Assembly (NCBI GenBank): GCA_964518335.1 | Contig: CAZFDT010000006.1 | Span: 48,495 to 112,494 of the forward strand | Reading direction: 5' to 3' | From: CAZFDT01 sp964518335 | GTDB lineage: Bacteria > Planctomycetota > Phycisphaerae > Phycisphaerales > Phycisphaeraceae | DNA length: 64,000 nt | Made by a program: the position numbers and the translations under genes | Shown: positions 1 to 8,850 of the stretch, one piece after another | Numbering within the stretch: the stretch's first letter is position 1 | Layout: every line of letters starts with the position of its first letter | The notes under the pieces: generated by a model | What the model was told of the DNA's origin: nothing | Database searches by the model: none | The model's input: the letters and a program-made list of their open reading frames with translations, nothing else

Positions 1-31
1 TTGATGCACTGGGCGTCGTGGAGAGTCGTTC

Positions 32-1201
32 ATGAACAGGCCGTTGCGTTTTGCCGTCGTCGGCTGCGGGATGCTCGCCAGGTCGCAGCACATCCCCAAC
101 ATCGTGCGTTCGCCCAACATGAGCCTGGCGGTCTGTTGCGATCTTTCGGACGACAACCTTCGCATCTGCCGCGAAGCGCACGGCGTCACGCGGGTGACAC
201 ACGACTTTCGCCAGGCGGTGGACGATCCAGATGTGGACGTCATCTGTCTGGCGACGACGGAGAAGCTGCGTCTGCCCGTGATCGAGGCGGCGGCGCGGGC
301 GGGCAAGCCGATCTACGTCGAAAAGCCGCTGGCCACGTCGCTGCAGGAAATGCTGCAGATTCAAGAGGTGGTTCACGCGTCGGGCATTGCGTTCTGCATC
401 GGGCACAATCGCCGTTCGGCGCCTGCGGCGCTCGAGGCGCACCGCATCTTTCGCCAGCACATGGAGCATCCCCGGCCTTGCCCCTGGCGGTTCGAGCGCG
501 AGCCTGAGCAGCGGCCTGCGCTTGCCGCCGACGGCGCCCCCGGCATGGCGGTGCGCGTCAACGACGACTGGCACTCCTGGAAAAGCTGGGTGTTCGACAA
601 GACCCAGGCGCCGCATGGCCCGATGCTCTTCGAAATGACGCACTTCACCGACCTGTGCAACTGGTTCCTCCAGGATGAGCCGATCGAAGTCATGGCGATG
701 TCGCAGAGCCTCCTCAACCATGGCGTGGTCATTCGTTACCGCGGCGGCGCGATGGCGTCGATCTTCATGAACAGCAGCGGCACGTTTGGCTATCCCAAGG
801 AACTCTACGAAATGATGGGCGCGGGCGGCATGGTGGCGGTGGACCACCTGGTGGAGGTGCGCACCGCCGGGATCGCCGACGCGCCGGCACGCACGACGTT
901 TCCAATGCTCGGGGACCGACACCCGACGGTGGGCGTGGAGGGCGGCATCTGCGGCTGGCTCGCCAAGAAGCGTGCCGCGTGCGAGGAGGCGGCGCAGCGA
1001 GGAGACCCGATGCTGCAGTTCACCGCCGAGCCCGACAAGGGTCACGCCCGTCACATGGAGCGCTTTGTGGAGCAGATCTGCGGTGGCGGGGCCGAAGTCT
1101 GCGGTGTCGATGACGCCATCGACGCCAGCCGCGTCGCGTTCGCGGCGATTGAGTCGGCCCAAACCGGTGTCGCCGTGAAGCTCGCGCGGGGGCCTGCGTG
1201 A
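32..1201 (+). CDS. Gfo/Idh/MocA family oxidoreductase
   Basis: Predicted NAD(P)-dependent sugar or inositol dehydrogenase of 389 residues, acting in the cytoplasm. The N-terminus has the Rossmann motif VVGCGMLARSQH, followed by the family signature VEKPLA near residue 97, where the EKP lysine contacts cofactor and substrate. The C-terminal half fits the usual alpha/beta dimerisation domain. The ATG at 32 is preceded by GGAGAG at 7 bases, which supports this start. The gene stops 6 bases before the next ORF (GntR-type regulator), so the two are probably co-transcribed. The substrate cannot be read from the sequence; in related bacteria such genes cluster with polysaccharide utilisation loci. 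The family call is secure, the function within it is not. Confidence 0.9.
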   Translation: MNRPLRFAVVGCGMLARSQHIPNIVRSPNMSLAVCCDLSDDNLRICREAHGVTRVTHDFRQAVDDPDVDVICLATTEKLRLPVIEAAARAGKPIYVEKPLATSLQEMLQIQEVVHASGIAFCIGHNRRSAPAALEAHRIFRQHMEHPRPCPWRFEREPEQRPALAADGAPGMAVRVNDDWHSWKSWVFDKTQAPHGPMLFEMTHFTDLCNWFLQDEPIEVMAMSQSLLNHGVVIRYRGGAMASIFMNSSGTFGYPKELYEMMGAGGMVAVDHLVEVRTAGIADAPARTTFPMLGDRHPTVGVEGGICGWLAKKRAACEEAAQRGDPMLQFTAEPDKGHARHMERFVEQICGGGAEVCGVDDAIDASRVAFAAIESAQTGVAVKLARGPA

Positions 1202-1246
1202 TCCGTCGTGACAGTTGCCTTATTGAACGTCTGGGAAATTTGCCCC

Positions 1247-2416
1247 ATGTCCACCGCGCCTGACGATGTGGAAAGCAGCCTGCAACGGTTGCGGCGCGAA
1301 CTGGATCGAACAGCGACGACGCCGATCTACCAGCAGATCGTCCGCGAGGTGGCCGACCGGATCGAGCAAGGCGACTGGCCCAGCGGCCTCCCCCTGCCCA
1401 CAATCAAGCAGCTCACGCATCGCCTGGACGTCAGTGAGATGACGGTTCGTCGGGCCCTGAAGATTTTGTCTGACACGGGCTTGATTGAAAGCCGTCGTGG
1501 CAGCGGCACGGTGGTGGCTGGCGGCGCCCGTCGTGCGGGCCTCGAGGTTGCCGCACTGCCCGTCGATTCGTCCCGCAAGCTCCGCGTTGGGGTCGTCCAA
1601 GCTTCGCTGCACGACGGTTATCCGTTTCTGCAGCCGATGCTCAAGGCCCTGGAGACCGGGACCGGCGCCGAGGACGATGACACCTCGGTGCGGTTGCATC
1701 TGCTGCATCTGAGTCCGCGCGAATCGGACCCGAATGTCATTCGCCATCAACTGCCGCTGGACGAGTTGGACGGCCTGATGCTGATGTCGCCGATCAATGC
1801 GGCGTTGCTGTGGTTGTGTCAACGCCGAGCCTTGCCTTACGTGCTGCTGTTCAATGACGTCGCCGATGCGGTGAGCACGTGCGTGCTGTGCGATTATCTG
1901 CCGGGCATGCACGAGGCGATGGGTGCGGTGCATGCCGCGGGGTGTCGCCGTCCCGCGCTGGTCACCGCCGGTCCGGTTCGATTCAGCACCGGTCCGATCA
2001 GCGATGCATTCCGCCATGCTGCGCGTCTGCACGGCCTGATGGTCGGCGACGGTGACACGGTGGCCGCCGACTACACGCAGCAACATGGTTACGACACCAC
2101 CCTGCGATTGCTGAAGCAAGACGATCGCCCCGACGCGATCTTCTACAGCTCGGATTTTCAGGCGTGTGGCGGCCTGCTCGCCGCGAGCGAGTTGGGGCTG
2201 CGCGTGCCCGACGACGTCAGCATCGTCGGCGCCGGGGCGGTGGTGACTTCGATGCAGTGGCCCCAACGACTTTCGACGATTGACCTGGGCCTGGCGGAGA
2301 TGAGCCGACTGGCGTTGGCGGCGATCCGTCAGCAGCTTGAGAACCCGCCGCCACACCCACGACGCCTGATCGTCTCGTCCCGGTTTCTTGCCGGGCAGAC
2401 GACGTTGACCGTGTGA
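1247..2416 (+). CDS. GntR-type HTH fused to LacI-type sensor domain, transcriptional regulator
   Basis: Transcriptional regulator of about 389 residues. The N-terminus is a GntR winged helix (PIYQQIVREVADRIEQGDWP, then a helix-turn-helix around LDVSEMTVRRALKILSD and the typical SRRGSGTVV wing). The remaining 280 residues resemble a periplasmic-binding-protein/LacI sensor (DAIFYSSDFQACGGLLAASELGLRVPDDVSIVG), so the effector is probably a sugar. The frame is open back to an ATG at 1208, but MSTAPDDVES at 1247 is the better start because the extra 13 residues look unlike the family. It sits between two Gfo/Idh/MocA genes on the same strand and is their likely regulator. No operator was identified. 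Confidence 0.85.
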   Translation: MSTAPDDVESSLQRLRRELDRTATTPIYQQIVREVADRIEQGDWPSGLPLPTIKQLTHRLDVSEMTVRRALKILSDTGLIESRRGSGTVVAGGARRAGLEVAALPVDSSRKLRVGVVQASLHDGYPFLQPMLKALETGTGAEDDDTSVRLHLLHLSPRESDPNVIRHQLPLDELDGLMLMSPINAALLWLCQRRALPYVLLFNDVADAVSTCVLCDYLPGMHEAMGAVHAAGCRRPALVTAGPVRFSTGPISDAFRHAARLHGLMVGDGDTVAADYTQQHGYDTTLRLLKQDDRPDAIFYSSDFQACGGLLAASELGLRVPDDVSIVGAGAVVTSMQWPQRLSTIDLGLAEMSRLALAAIRQQLENPPPHPRRLIVSSRFLAGQTTLTV

Positions 2417-2449
2417 TGGGCTGTTGATCCTTCAGAAAGGGAGTCACGT

Positions 2450-3664
2450 ATGTTGCGTTTAGCCGTAATCGGATTGGGACGTCGAGCGTTGGGTCTGGTG
2501 AAGACGATCCTGGAGTACGAGCCGTCGGTGGCGCTGGCCGGCATCGCCGACACTCAGCCCCAGCAAGTGCGGGATACGTTGGCGAAGGCGAAGATCGATC
2601 ACAGCGATGTGCGGTTCTACGCCGACGCCGACGCGCTGCTTGCGCACGCCGATGCGTTCGACGGGGTGCTCATCGGCACGCGCTGCGTCGCGCACGCGCC
2701 CCTGGCGATCAAGGTGGCGGCCACGGGCCTGGCGCTGTTTCTGGAGAAGCCGGTCGCCATCACGACAGAGCAGGCGATGGCCCTGTATGAGGCGTATCGT
2801 GGCCGGGAAAATCGCGTGGTGGTGTCGTTCCCCTTGAGGGTGACGCCACTGTTTCGCGCTGTCCACGACATCGTGCGCTCCGGCCGTCTGGGCACGATCA
2901 ACCAGGTTCAGGCGATCAACAACGTGTCGTACGGCGGCGTCTATTTCGGCGACTGGTACCGCAACTACGACGAAGTCGGCGGCCTGTGGCTGCAGAAAGC
3001 CACCCACGACCTCGACTACATCAACCACCTGCTGGGTCGCACCCCTCACTCGATCGCCGCCGTCGGAACCCGCGGCGTGTATGGCGGACAGATGCCCTTC
3101 GACCTGCGCTGCTCCGCGTGCGATCAGACCGAGACCTGCAAGGAAAGCCCCAAGCATCTGGCCCAGCGCGGCGACGGTGGGGGGATGAACACCACCGACC
3201 ACTGGTGCGCCTTCAGCCGGGGCATTCGCAACCAGGACGCCGGCTCCGCGCTGCTGCTCTACAGCGACGGACTGCACGCCAGCTACACGCAGAACTTCAT
3301 CAGCCGTCGCGGCGCTCTTCGACGCGGCGCGATCATCACCGGCTATGACGCCACGCTCGAATTCGACTGGGCAACCGACACCATCACTGTCCACGATCAT
3401 CACACGCACCGCGTGGACCGCATCGCCGTCAAGGCCACGGGCGGTCACGAGGGCGGCGATCAGGAGCTGGTGCGCGGGTTCATCCAGCTCATGCGCGGGG
3501 AACCGATGCAGGACTGCGCCGATCTGCGTGATGGATTGGCCAGCGCCATCCAGTGTCTGGCCGCGCGCGAGTCGGTTCTCACGCGGCAGTTCCAGGCCGT
3601 GTCGCTGCCATGGTCCCCGGCGCCGTGCCCGCCGCTGCCCACGCTGGAAACGGCCGGGCTTTGA
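2450..3664 (+). CDS. Gfo/Idh/MocA family oxidoreductase
   Basis: Second NAD(P)-dependent oxidoreductase of the cluster, 404 residues. The Rossmann start is LAVIGLGRRALGLV and the EKP signature is LFLEKPVAI near residue 98. A strong ribosome binding site (GAAAGGGAG) lies 8 bases before the ATG. A cysteine group (CSACDQTETC, about residues 222-231) is typical of one Gfo/Idh/MocA subgroup and may bind a metal. The gene follows the GntR/LacI-type regulator by 33 bases and ends tail to tail with the FAD oxidoreductase on the other strand. The substrate is unknown; the difference in sequence from the gene at 32 suggests a different reaction step. Confidence 0.9.
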   Translation: MLRLAVIGLGRRALGLVKTILEYEPSVALAGIADTQPQQVRDTLAKAKIDHSDVRFYADADALLAHADAFDGVLIGTRCVAHAPLAIKVAATGLALFLEKPVAITTEQAMALYEAYRGRENRVVVSFPLRVTPLFRAVHDIVRSGRLGTINQVQAINNVSYGGVYFGDWYRNYDEVGGLWLQKATHDLDYINHLLGRTPHSIAAVGTRGVYGGQMPFDLRCSACDQTETCKESPKHLAQRGDGGGMNTTDHWCAFSRGIRNQDAGSALLLYSDGLHASYTQNFISRRGALRRGAIITGYDATLEFDWATDTITVHDHHTHRVDRIAVKATGGHEGGDQELVRGFIQLMRGEPMQDCADLRDGLASAIQCLAARESVLTRQFQAVSLPWSPAPCPPLPTLETAGL

Positions 3665-3695
3665 GGCCGACGCCGACAGGTTCAGACGCAGGGTT

Positions 3696-5543
3696 TCAGT
3701 ACACGCGCACCTCGACGACGCGGGCGTGATCGATGCCTTGCGTTGCAGTGATCTCAATGCGCAGCGTATCGAGTTCGACTGGTGCGTCCAGCGGGTGAAC
3801 GCACAATCGCTGATAGTTACCCGTCACCTCGTGGCACGTCGCCCAACGGCCCGCCGGATCACGGCGCATGATGCGGTAGTCGCGCACGGTTTCCTGCTGC
3901 GGCCGCCCCCACTGCATGCGTGCAGCATAGGCGTCGCACTGGGTCTGGGTCAACACGCGATGCAGGCCGGTGTCGAACACCAGTCGCACCTCGCGGGGCC
4001 GGATCGGGTGCGGCCAGCGCAGTTCCAGCCACGCGGGCAGGCCCGTCGTCGGATCGCTCATCCAGCGATGCGTTCCCGGGCGCGCCCGATCGGGCTTGAC
4101 CCCGCCCGATCCGTGGACCGCGCGGGTCTGGCCCGACAGCACGTTCACGGCAGCGCCGTCGGCCTGCTGGCTGGACGCAGTGACCGTCGCCGACCGAGCC
4201 AGGTCCGCCCCATCGTCATTAACCGCGCCGATCAGGAACACATCGTCGCGCAACAGCCGCTGCTGAATCCGCTTGATCGCGGCCGAGTTTGCGCTTAGTT
4301 CGCTTGGTTGGATCCCGTGGGCGACGGCCGAGGCCGCCGCCGTTCCCACGCCCTGCCCGATCACGGCGCAGGTGGCCATGACTCGGGTGGAAGCGAAGGC
4401 GATGTGCGTCGCCGAGATGTTGCGGCCGGCAAACATGAGGTTGGGCACGTTGCGGCTGACGCAGGCGCGAAGCGGAATGTCGAAAAGGTGAGGCACGTGA
4501 TGTTGACGACAGGCGGGCTCGTTCGCGGCATCGACGCCCTCGGGCGGGTGCGTGTCGATCGGCCAACCGCCGTAGGCGATGGCGTCGGGCTGCGGACGCG
4601 ACTCCAGCACGTCCTGCTCGGTGAGGATGCACTGGCCGATGAATCGACGGCTTTCGCGCTTGCCGGGGAGGAACCCGATCCACTCCAACGCCCAGTGCTC
4701 GGCGTTGTGACCCTCGTGATTCTTGACGTGATCCCACACGCCCAGCACGATCGCCAGCAACTCGTCGCGGATCGTCTCGTTGTCCTTGATCGTGTCGAGC
4801 GTGCCGCCCCATTCGCACCACCAGTAGCCGAACCCCAGCCCGTTGTCTTCGCGACTGATGGCATGCGGGCGATGCTTGAGCAGGGTGTCGTCGAACTTGC
4901 GCGCCCATGCCGGCGCGACGAACGGCATCGGCCGGTCGTGCTTGCGCGCGGTGAACAGGATCGTCGAGCCCAGCGCCTTGTCATCGGCCTCATCCTGCGC
5001 CAGGGACTCGCCGTGCTCGATCTTGCCTTCGCGTCCGCGTCGGAACAGGGCGCCGGCCTCGGCGCCGAGTCGGCCGTCACCGGTGCAGTCGATGAAAATC
5101 TTCGCGTCGATGTGGAACTCGTCTTCGGTGCTCTGGCGCACCGCGCGGGCGCGGGCGATGCGGCCGTCGTCGTGTCGCTCGACGCCCACCACGGCCGTGT
5201 TCAACATCAAGGTCAGATGGGGTTCGGTGCGGCATTTGTCGTAAAGGATCAGGTCCAGGATCGACGCGGAACGCTGCGGGTTGCGAACGGATGCCTCGAG
5301 ACGAATCTCCTCGATGATCCCGCCCTCACGTGCTTCGACCGACAGTGCGGCGCCGCGGTGGCCGCTGGCGTCGGCGCCGGCGATGTGCATGCGCACTTCG
5401 CTCGACGCGTTGCCGCCCAGCACGGATCGATCCTGGCACAGAATGACCCTCGCGCCGTGGCGCGCCGCCGCCAGCGCGCAGGGCACGCCCGCCGGACCGC
5501 CGCCCGCCACCAGAATGTCACACTGCAACTGATGCTTATTCAC
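3696..5543 (-). CDS. FAD-dependent oxidoreductase with C-terminal sugar-binding-like domain
   Basis: Flavoprotein of 615 residues. The N-terminus holds the dinucleotide motif DILVAGGGPAGVPCALAAAR (residues 9-28) and then LGGNASSEVRMH, as in the FAD_oxidored family found beside carbohydrate genes in Planctomycetota and Bacteroidota. A second FAD contact is seen in FIDCTGDGRLG. The last 150 residues (LARSATVTASSQQADGAAVN onward) resemble a discoidin-like beta sandwich. The start codon is GTG, with GGAAGAAGG upstream. It lies 31 bases after the PLP-enzyme gene and appears to be the last gene of the minus-strand run. No signal peptide is visible. The reaction is unknown; oxidation of a sugar or sugar acid is a guess from context. 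Confidence 0.85.
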   Translation of the reverse strand: MNKHQLQCDILVAGGGPAGVPCALAAARHGARVILCQDRSVLGGNASSEVRMHIAGADASGHRGAALSVEAREGGIIEEIRLEASVRNPQRSASILDLILYDKCRTEPHLTLMLNTAVVGVERHDDGRIARARAVRQSTEDEFHIDAKIFIDCTGDGRLGAEAGALFRRGREGKIEHGESLAQDEADDKALGSTILFTARKHDRPMPFVAPAWARKFDDTLLKHRPHAISREDNGLGFGYWWCEWGGTLDTIKDNETIRDELLAIVLGVWDHVKNHEGHNAEHWALEWIGFLPGKRESRRFIGQCILTEQDVLESRPQPDAIAYGGWPIDTHPPEGVDAANEPACRQHHVPHLFDIPLRACVSRNVPNLMFAGRNISATHIAFASTRVMATCAVIGQGVGTAAASAVAHGIQPSELSANSAAIKRIQQRLLRDDVFLIGAVNDDGADLARSATVTASSQQADGAAVNVLSGQTRAVHGSGGVKPDRARPGTHRWMSDPTTGLPAWLELRWPHPIRPREVRLVFDTGLHRVLTQTQCDAYAARMQWGRPQQETVRDYRIMRRDPAGRWATCHEVTGNYQRLCVHPLDAPVELDTLRIEITATQGIDHARVVEVRVY

Positions 5544-5574
5544 GGCTCGCCTTCTTCCTTTCGCTTGTCCACGG

Positions 5575-6546
5575 CTATTCGTACAGGTCGGTGCTCAGGT
5601 ACTTCAGTCCACTGTCGCAGACGTAGAACGCGATCGTTCGCCCCGCCTCCGCGCCGCGGAGCAGTTGCACCGCACCCGCGAGGTTCGCGCCGCTCGAAAA
5701 CCCGCCGAAGATCCCCTCCTCCCTCGCCAGCAGTCGCGCACATGCGATCGCCTCGTGATCCGTCACGCGCAGATAACCAGCCACCGCGCTGCGGTCCAGC
5801 AGCGAAAGATCGGCCATGGCATAGCCTCCGCCCTGCACCTTGTGGCGCGGATCGGTGACGGCGCGGCCCGACAGCGCCGCGGCGGTGTCGGGCTCGATGA
5901 TGTAACCTCGCACCTCCGCCCGGCGGGCGCGCAACGCCTGCATCGTCCCCGCAAACGTCCCGCCGGTCCCCGCGAAATCGACGAACGCGTCCAACGCGCC
6001 CCCAGACTGCTCCCACAATTCCACCCCCGCGTGCATTTCATAGGCCAAGGCGTTCGAGGGTATGTGAAACTGGTCGGCGCGAAACGCACTCCGCTGCGCC
6101 ACCAGCTCCCGCGTGCGCATCTCGACCCGCGCCAGGTCGTGGCCCGACACCTGACCCGGCACAGAGCCCGGTGCCTGATCCACCAGCTCGACTTCCGCGC
6201 CGAGCGCGCGCATCATCTTCGCCCGTTCCGGCGTGTTGCCCTTCGACATCACGGCCACGAACGGGTGCCCCATCGCGCGACAGCAGATCGCCAGGCCCGT
6301 GCCCGTGTTCCCGCTGGTCAGCTCGACGACGGTCTGGCCTTCGCGCAGCGCGCCGCTGGCTTTGGCGTCGGTCATGATCCGCAGCGCGATGCGGTCCTTC
6401 TTGCTGTAGCCGGGGTTGAGATACTCCAGCTTCGCCAGCAGCGCCCCGCGCAGCCCCAGCGTTCGCACGAGGCGCGACAGCCGCACCAGCGGCGTATGGC
6501 CGATCGCCTCGGTGATCGATTCCATGATGAGGGGCGTCCCGGTCAT
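5575..6546 (-). CDS. Cysteine-synthase-like PLP-dependent enzyme
   Basis: Fold-type II PLP enzyme of 323 residues, related to O-acetylserine sulfhydrylase and cystathionine beta-synthase. The PLP lysine lies in NPGYSKKDRIALRIM, the substrate loop is TSGNTGTGLAI, and the phosphate-binding glycine loop is GTGGTF. The ATG at 6546 is one base beyond the TAG of the upstream gene, so translation is probably coupled; ATG at 6525 (MESITEA) is an alternative. The usual NPGGSVKDR loop is changed to NPGYSKKDR. Its place between a glycosidase-like protein and an FAD oxidoreductase is odd for a cysteine biosynthesis gene, so it may act on another amino-acid substrate. Family call is firm, reaction open. 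Confidence 0.85.
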   Translation of the reverse strand: MTGTPLIMESITEAIGHTPLVRLSRLVRTLGLRGALLAKLEYLNPGYSKKDRIALRIMTDAKASGALREGQTVVELTSGNTGTGLAICCRAMGHPFVAVMSKGNTPERAKMMRALGAEVELVDQAPGSVPGQVSGHDLARVEMRTRELVAQRSAFRADQFHIPSNALAYEMHAGVELWEQSGGALDAFVDFAGTGGTFAGTMQALRARRAEVRGYIIEPDTAAALSGRAVTDPRHKVQGGGYAMADLSLLDRSAVAGYLRVTDHEAIACARLLAREEGIFGGFSSGANLAGAVQLLRGAEAGRTIAFYVCDSGLKYLSTDLYE

Positions 6547-6547
6547 G

Positions 6548-8080
6548 CTAGGCCCCTGATGTGAACTGGAATGCATAGAGCTTGCAGTCCCGGGCCTCGA
6601 CGTGCAGGCGCACCGGGCGACCCGCCAGCGCCGCCACCGAGTCGGTGTCGCGCCAGCGCACGCGCGCCGCGATGTGGTTGCGATCCACCGGGATGCAGTT
6701 GACCAGTTCGTAGCCGGGTATCGGCCGCTGTCCTTCGTCGCGCAGCTCGACGCGCAGTTGACCCAGGGCGCTGCAGTCCGCGTTGACCTCCAGATGGCTG
6801 CCGGTGAACTGCAGCATGGGCGTGGTGAAGGCGCCGCCGGCGTAGTCGGCGTCGGCGGAGACAAAGCCGTCGAGACGGCTGATCGCCACCCCGACGCGCC
6901 CGCCGGTGTTGTGCCCGTGCGTGACCGGGAACCCCACGTAATATTGCCAGACCGTGTCGCCCCGGCGGATCATGCCCGGCGCCATGTAGATGCAGGCGCC
7001 GTCCCAGTCCAGCCCCAGGCGCAGGAAGGGCGAATAGTCCGGCCGCCGCCACGCGATGCCGTCGGCGCTGGTCGCCACACGCACGTCGATCGGGCCGTCG
7101 TTGCTCAGCCTCGGCACGCCCAGCGCGTCGGGCTGGGCCTTGCCCTGCGCGTCGCCTCCGGGGGCCGGGTCGGGGTAGTGTCGGTACAGTGGCATGAAGC
7201 TGAAGTAGTACGTGTCGTCCGCCCACGGGTATTGCGTCACGCACGGGCAATACACGTCCACCTCGGGCGGATCGGTGCTGCCGGGGTCGGTGTAGATGAC
7301 CGGATCGCATTCGTCGCCGACGCGGCTGAGCGTTCCGCCCGGCCCGGTCTGCGAAGCGGGATTGCGACGGAACGACCAGGGCAGCGCCATGGGATCGGGC
7401 ACGACGACGCGCGCGGCGCAGCGCGGTCGGCCGGGCAGCAGCCAGCGAAAGTAGGCCACATAACTCTGCAGCCGCCGGTCGTAGAGCAGTTGATTCTGCG
7501 AGTCGTGGAAGTACGGCGACGCCCACTTTTCCTGGCGCTTCCAGCGCAGCCCGTCGGGGCTGGTCAACAGGTAGGTCGCCATGAAGTAGCTGATGGTGCC
7601 GTCGGGCTGTTTTTCGCCGTGGACGACGCCGCGTGCCTCCGGCCAGGCGTCGGTGGGGAACATATTGCACAGGGCCTTGTAGCGGTGGGGCTCCGGGGCG
7701 AGCGGGTCGTGCATGATGCTGCCGTACGTGCCGGGCATGACCACGTTGCGCGTGATGACACCCGGCAGGTCGAACAGGCCCAGGTCGGGCTTGCGCCACG
7801 TCAGGCCGTCGTCGCTCTCGGCATAGCGCATCACAAGCTGGCGCGTGGTGGCCCCGGCGGGGCGCGAGTCGTACCACATGCGGTATCGACCGTCGGCTTC
7901 GAGCACGCTGAGATAGGCATGCACGCCGCGTCCCTCGTCGGCGGCATCGGCGGGCCAGTCGATCGGCCGGCGCAACTGCGGCGGGTTCACCACCAGCCGC
8001 ATGCCCCGGCTCCGGTCGAACCAGCGATCGTCCACGAATAGTTGCTTGCGGTTACGGACTTGGACGGACGCGGCGGTCAA
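6548..8080 (-). CDS. Glycosidase-like five-bladed beta-propeller protein
   Basis: Predicted 510-residue soluble protein without a clear signal peptide. Repeated blades of the form RYRMWYDSRP, WRKPDLGLFDL, YFMATYLLTSPDGLRWKRQEKW and VATSADGIAWRRPDYSPFL resemble the GH32/GH43/GH68 propeller fold often annotated as a glycosyl hydrolase or sugar-binding protein in planctomycetes. The C-terminal 100 residues (ADADYAGGAFTTPMLQF onward) look like a beta sandwich. The start is TTG with GGAAGG upstream; no ATG fits as well. It directly precedes the PLP enzyme (one base gap). Catalytic acids were not assigned, so enzymatic activity is not proven. Confidence 0.75.
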   Translation of the reverse strand: MTAASVQVRNRKQLFVDDRWFDRSRGMRLVVNPPQLRRPIDWPADAADEGRGVHAYLSVLEADGRYRMWYDSRPAGATTRQLVMRYAESDDGLTWRKPDLGLFDLPGVITRNVVMPGTYGSIMHDPLAPEPHRYKALCNMFPTDAWPEARGVVHGEKQPDGTISYFMATYLLTSPDGLRWKRQEKWASPYFHDSQNQLLYDRRLQSYVAYFRWLLPGRPRCAARVVVPDPMALPWSFRRNPASQTGPGGTLSRVGDECDPVIYTDPGSTDPPEVDVYCPCVTQYPWADDTYYFSFMPLYRHYPDPAPGGDAQGKAQPDALGVPRLSNDGPIDVRVATSADGIAWRRPDYSPFLRLGLDWDGACIYMAPGMIRRGDTVWQYYVGFPVTHGHNTGGRVGVAISRLDGFVSADADYAGGAFTTPMLQFTGSHLEVNADCSALGQLRVELRDEGQRPIPGYELVNCIPVDRNHIAARVRWRDTDSVAALAGRPVRLHVEARDCKLYAFQFTSGA

Positions 8081-8132
8081 ACAACACCTTCCTCAGCATC
8101 TCAGCAGTTCGTGGGTGGCTACATCGCCCAAG

Positions 8133-8756
8133 TCAGGGCAGGTACATGGCGTTGGTCATGGTCTCAAACTTGTAGCGACTCACATGTCCGTCCATATGCG
8201 TCACATGCGCGGCTTGGTCATGGATGAACTGCACTCCTTCCGGGTTATACCAGATGCCAGGATTATTGATTCCCGCGTATGACGGTGCCGACGCGACGAT
8301 GGCGCTATTGGCGTTATCGACGAAGAGCAATGAACCTGAATGATTGCGGTAGGTCTGCAGCCGCCGACCGGTGGTGTGTTTGTTGTACCCGTAGTCGAGA
8401 AACCAGTTGAGCGCGCGCAGATAACCTGTCTGGTTGATCGGGCAGTCGCCGACGGTGTCAGAAGACTTGAACGTGCTGTTGGCCACCGGCAGGTACTTGA
8501 GGAGCGGCCCATCCCCGTCATACCAGTGGATGATGACAGGGCCCGGAGTGACTTGCTCATGCACAAAAAACCACTCTTTGTGGTCCTGCAGGTACATGTG
8601 CGTCGCCAGTCCGAACTGCTTGAGATTGCTGGCACACTTGATGGCCTTACTCGAATTGCGAGCTTTCTGTAGAGAGGGCAACAGGATCGAAATAAGCAGG
8701 GCCACGATCGAGATCACCACCAGAAGTTCGATCAGGGTGAAACCACGACGCTTCAT
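8133..8756 (-). CDS. Type II secretion/pseudopilin-like protein (prepilin N-terminal domain)
   Basis: Protein of 207 residues with a class III prepilin leader, MKRRG|FTLIELLVVISIVALLI, cleaved after Gly5 by a prepilin peptidase with methylation of Phe. The hydrophobic helix is followed by LQKARNSSKAIKCASNLKQFG and a globular domain ending near HMDGHV, the DG(H) motif seen in this planctomycete family. The ATG at 8756 has GAAGGA upstream; the frame is open further back but the pilin leader fixes the start. It lies between the PEP-CTERM gene and the glycosidase-like gene, and is probably part of the same run. Such proteins may be surface or periplasmic fibres or secretion adaptors; the role is unknown. 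Confidence 0.88.
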   Translation of the reverse strand: MKRRGFTLIELLVVISIVALLISILLPSLQKARNSSKAIKCASNLKQFGLATHMYLQDHKEWFFVHEQVTPGPVIIHWYDGDGPLLKYLPVANSTFKSSDTVGDCPINQTGYLRALNWFLDYGYNKHTTGRRLQTYRNHSGSLLFVDNANSAIVASAPSYAGINNPGIWYNPEGVQFIHDQAAHVTHMDGHVSRYKFETMTNAMYLP

Positions 8757-8850
8757 AGCCAAGGTCCTTCGTACAACGGCTCGAAAACATGCAATGTCAA
8801 TGGGCGAGCGGGCGATCAGACCTGCCCACCCGATACGTTCGCGCTTCCGG

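Noticed and set aside
32..507. ORF from 1 to 507 in another frame
   Set aside because: Shadow of the Gfo/Idh/MocA gene that starts at 32; Arg/Gly/Ala-rich without family match.
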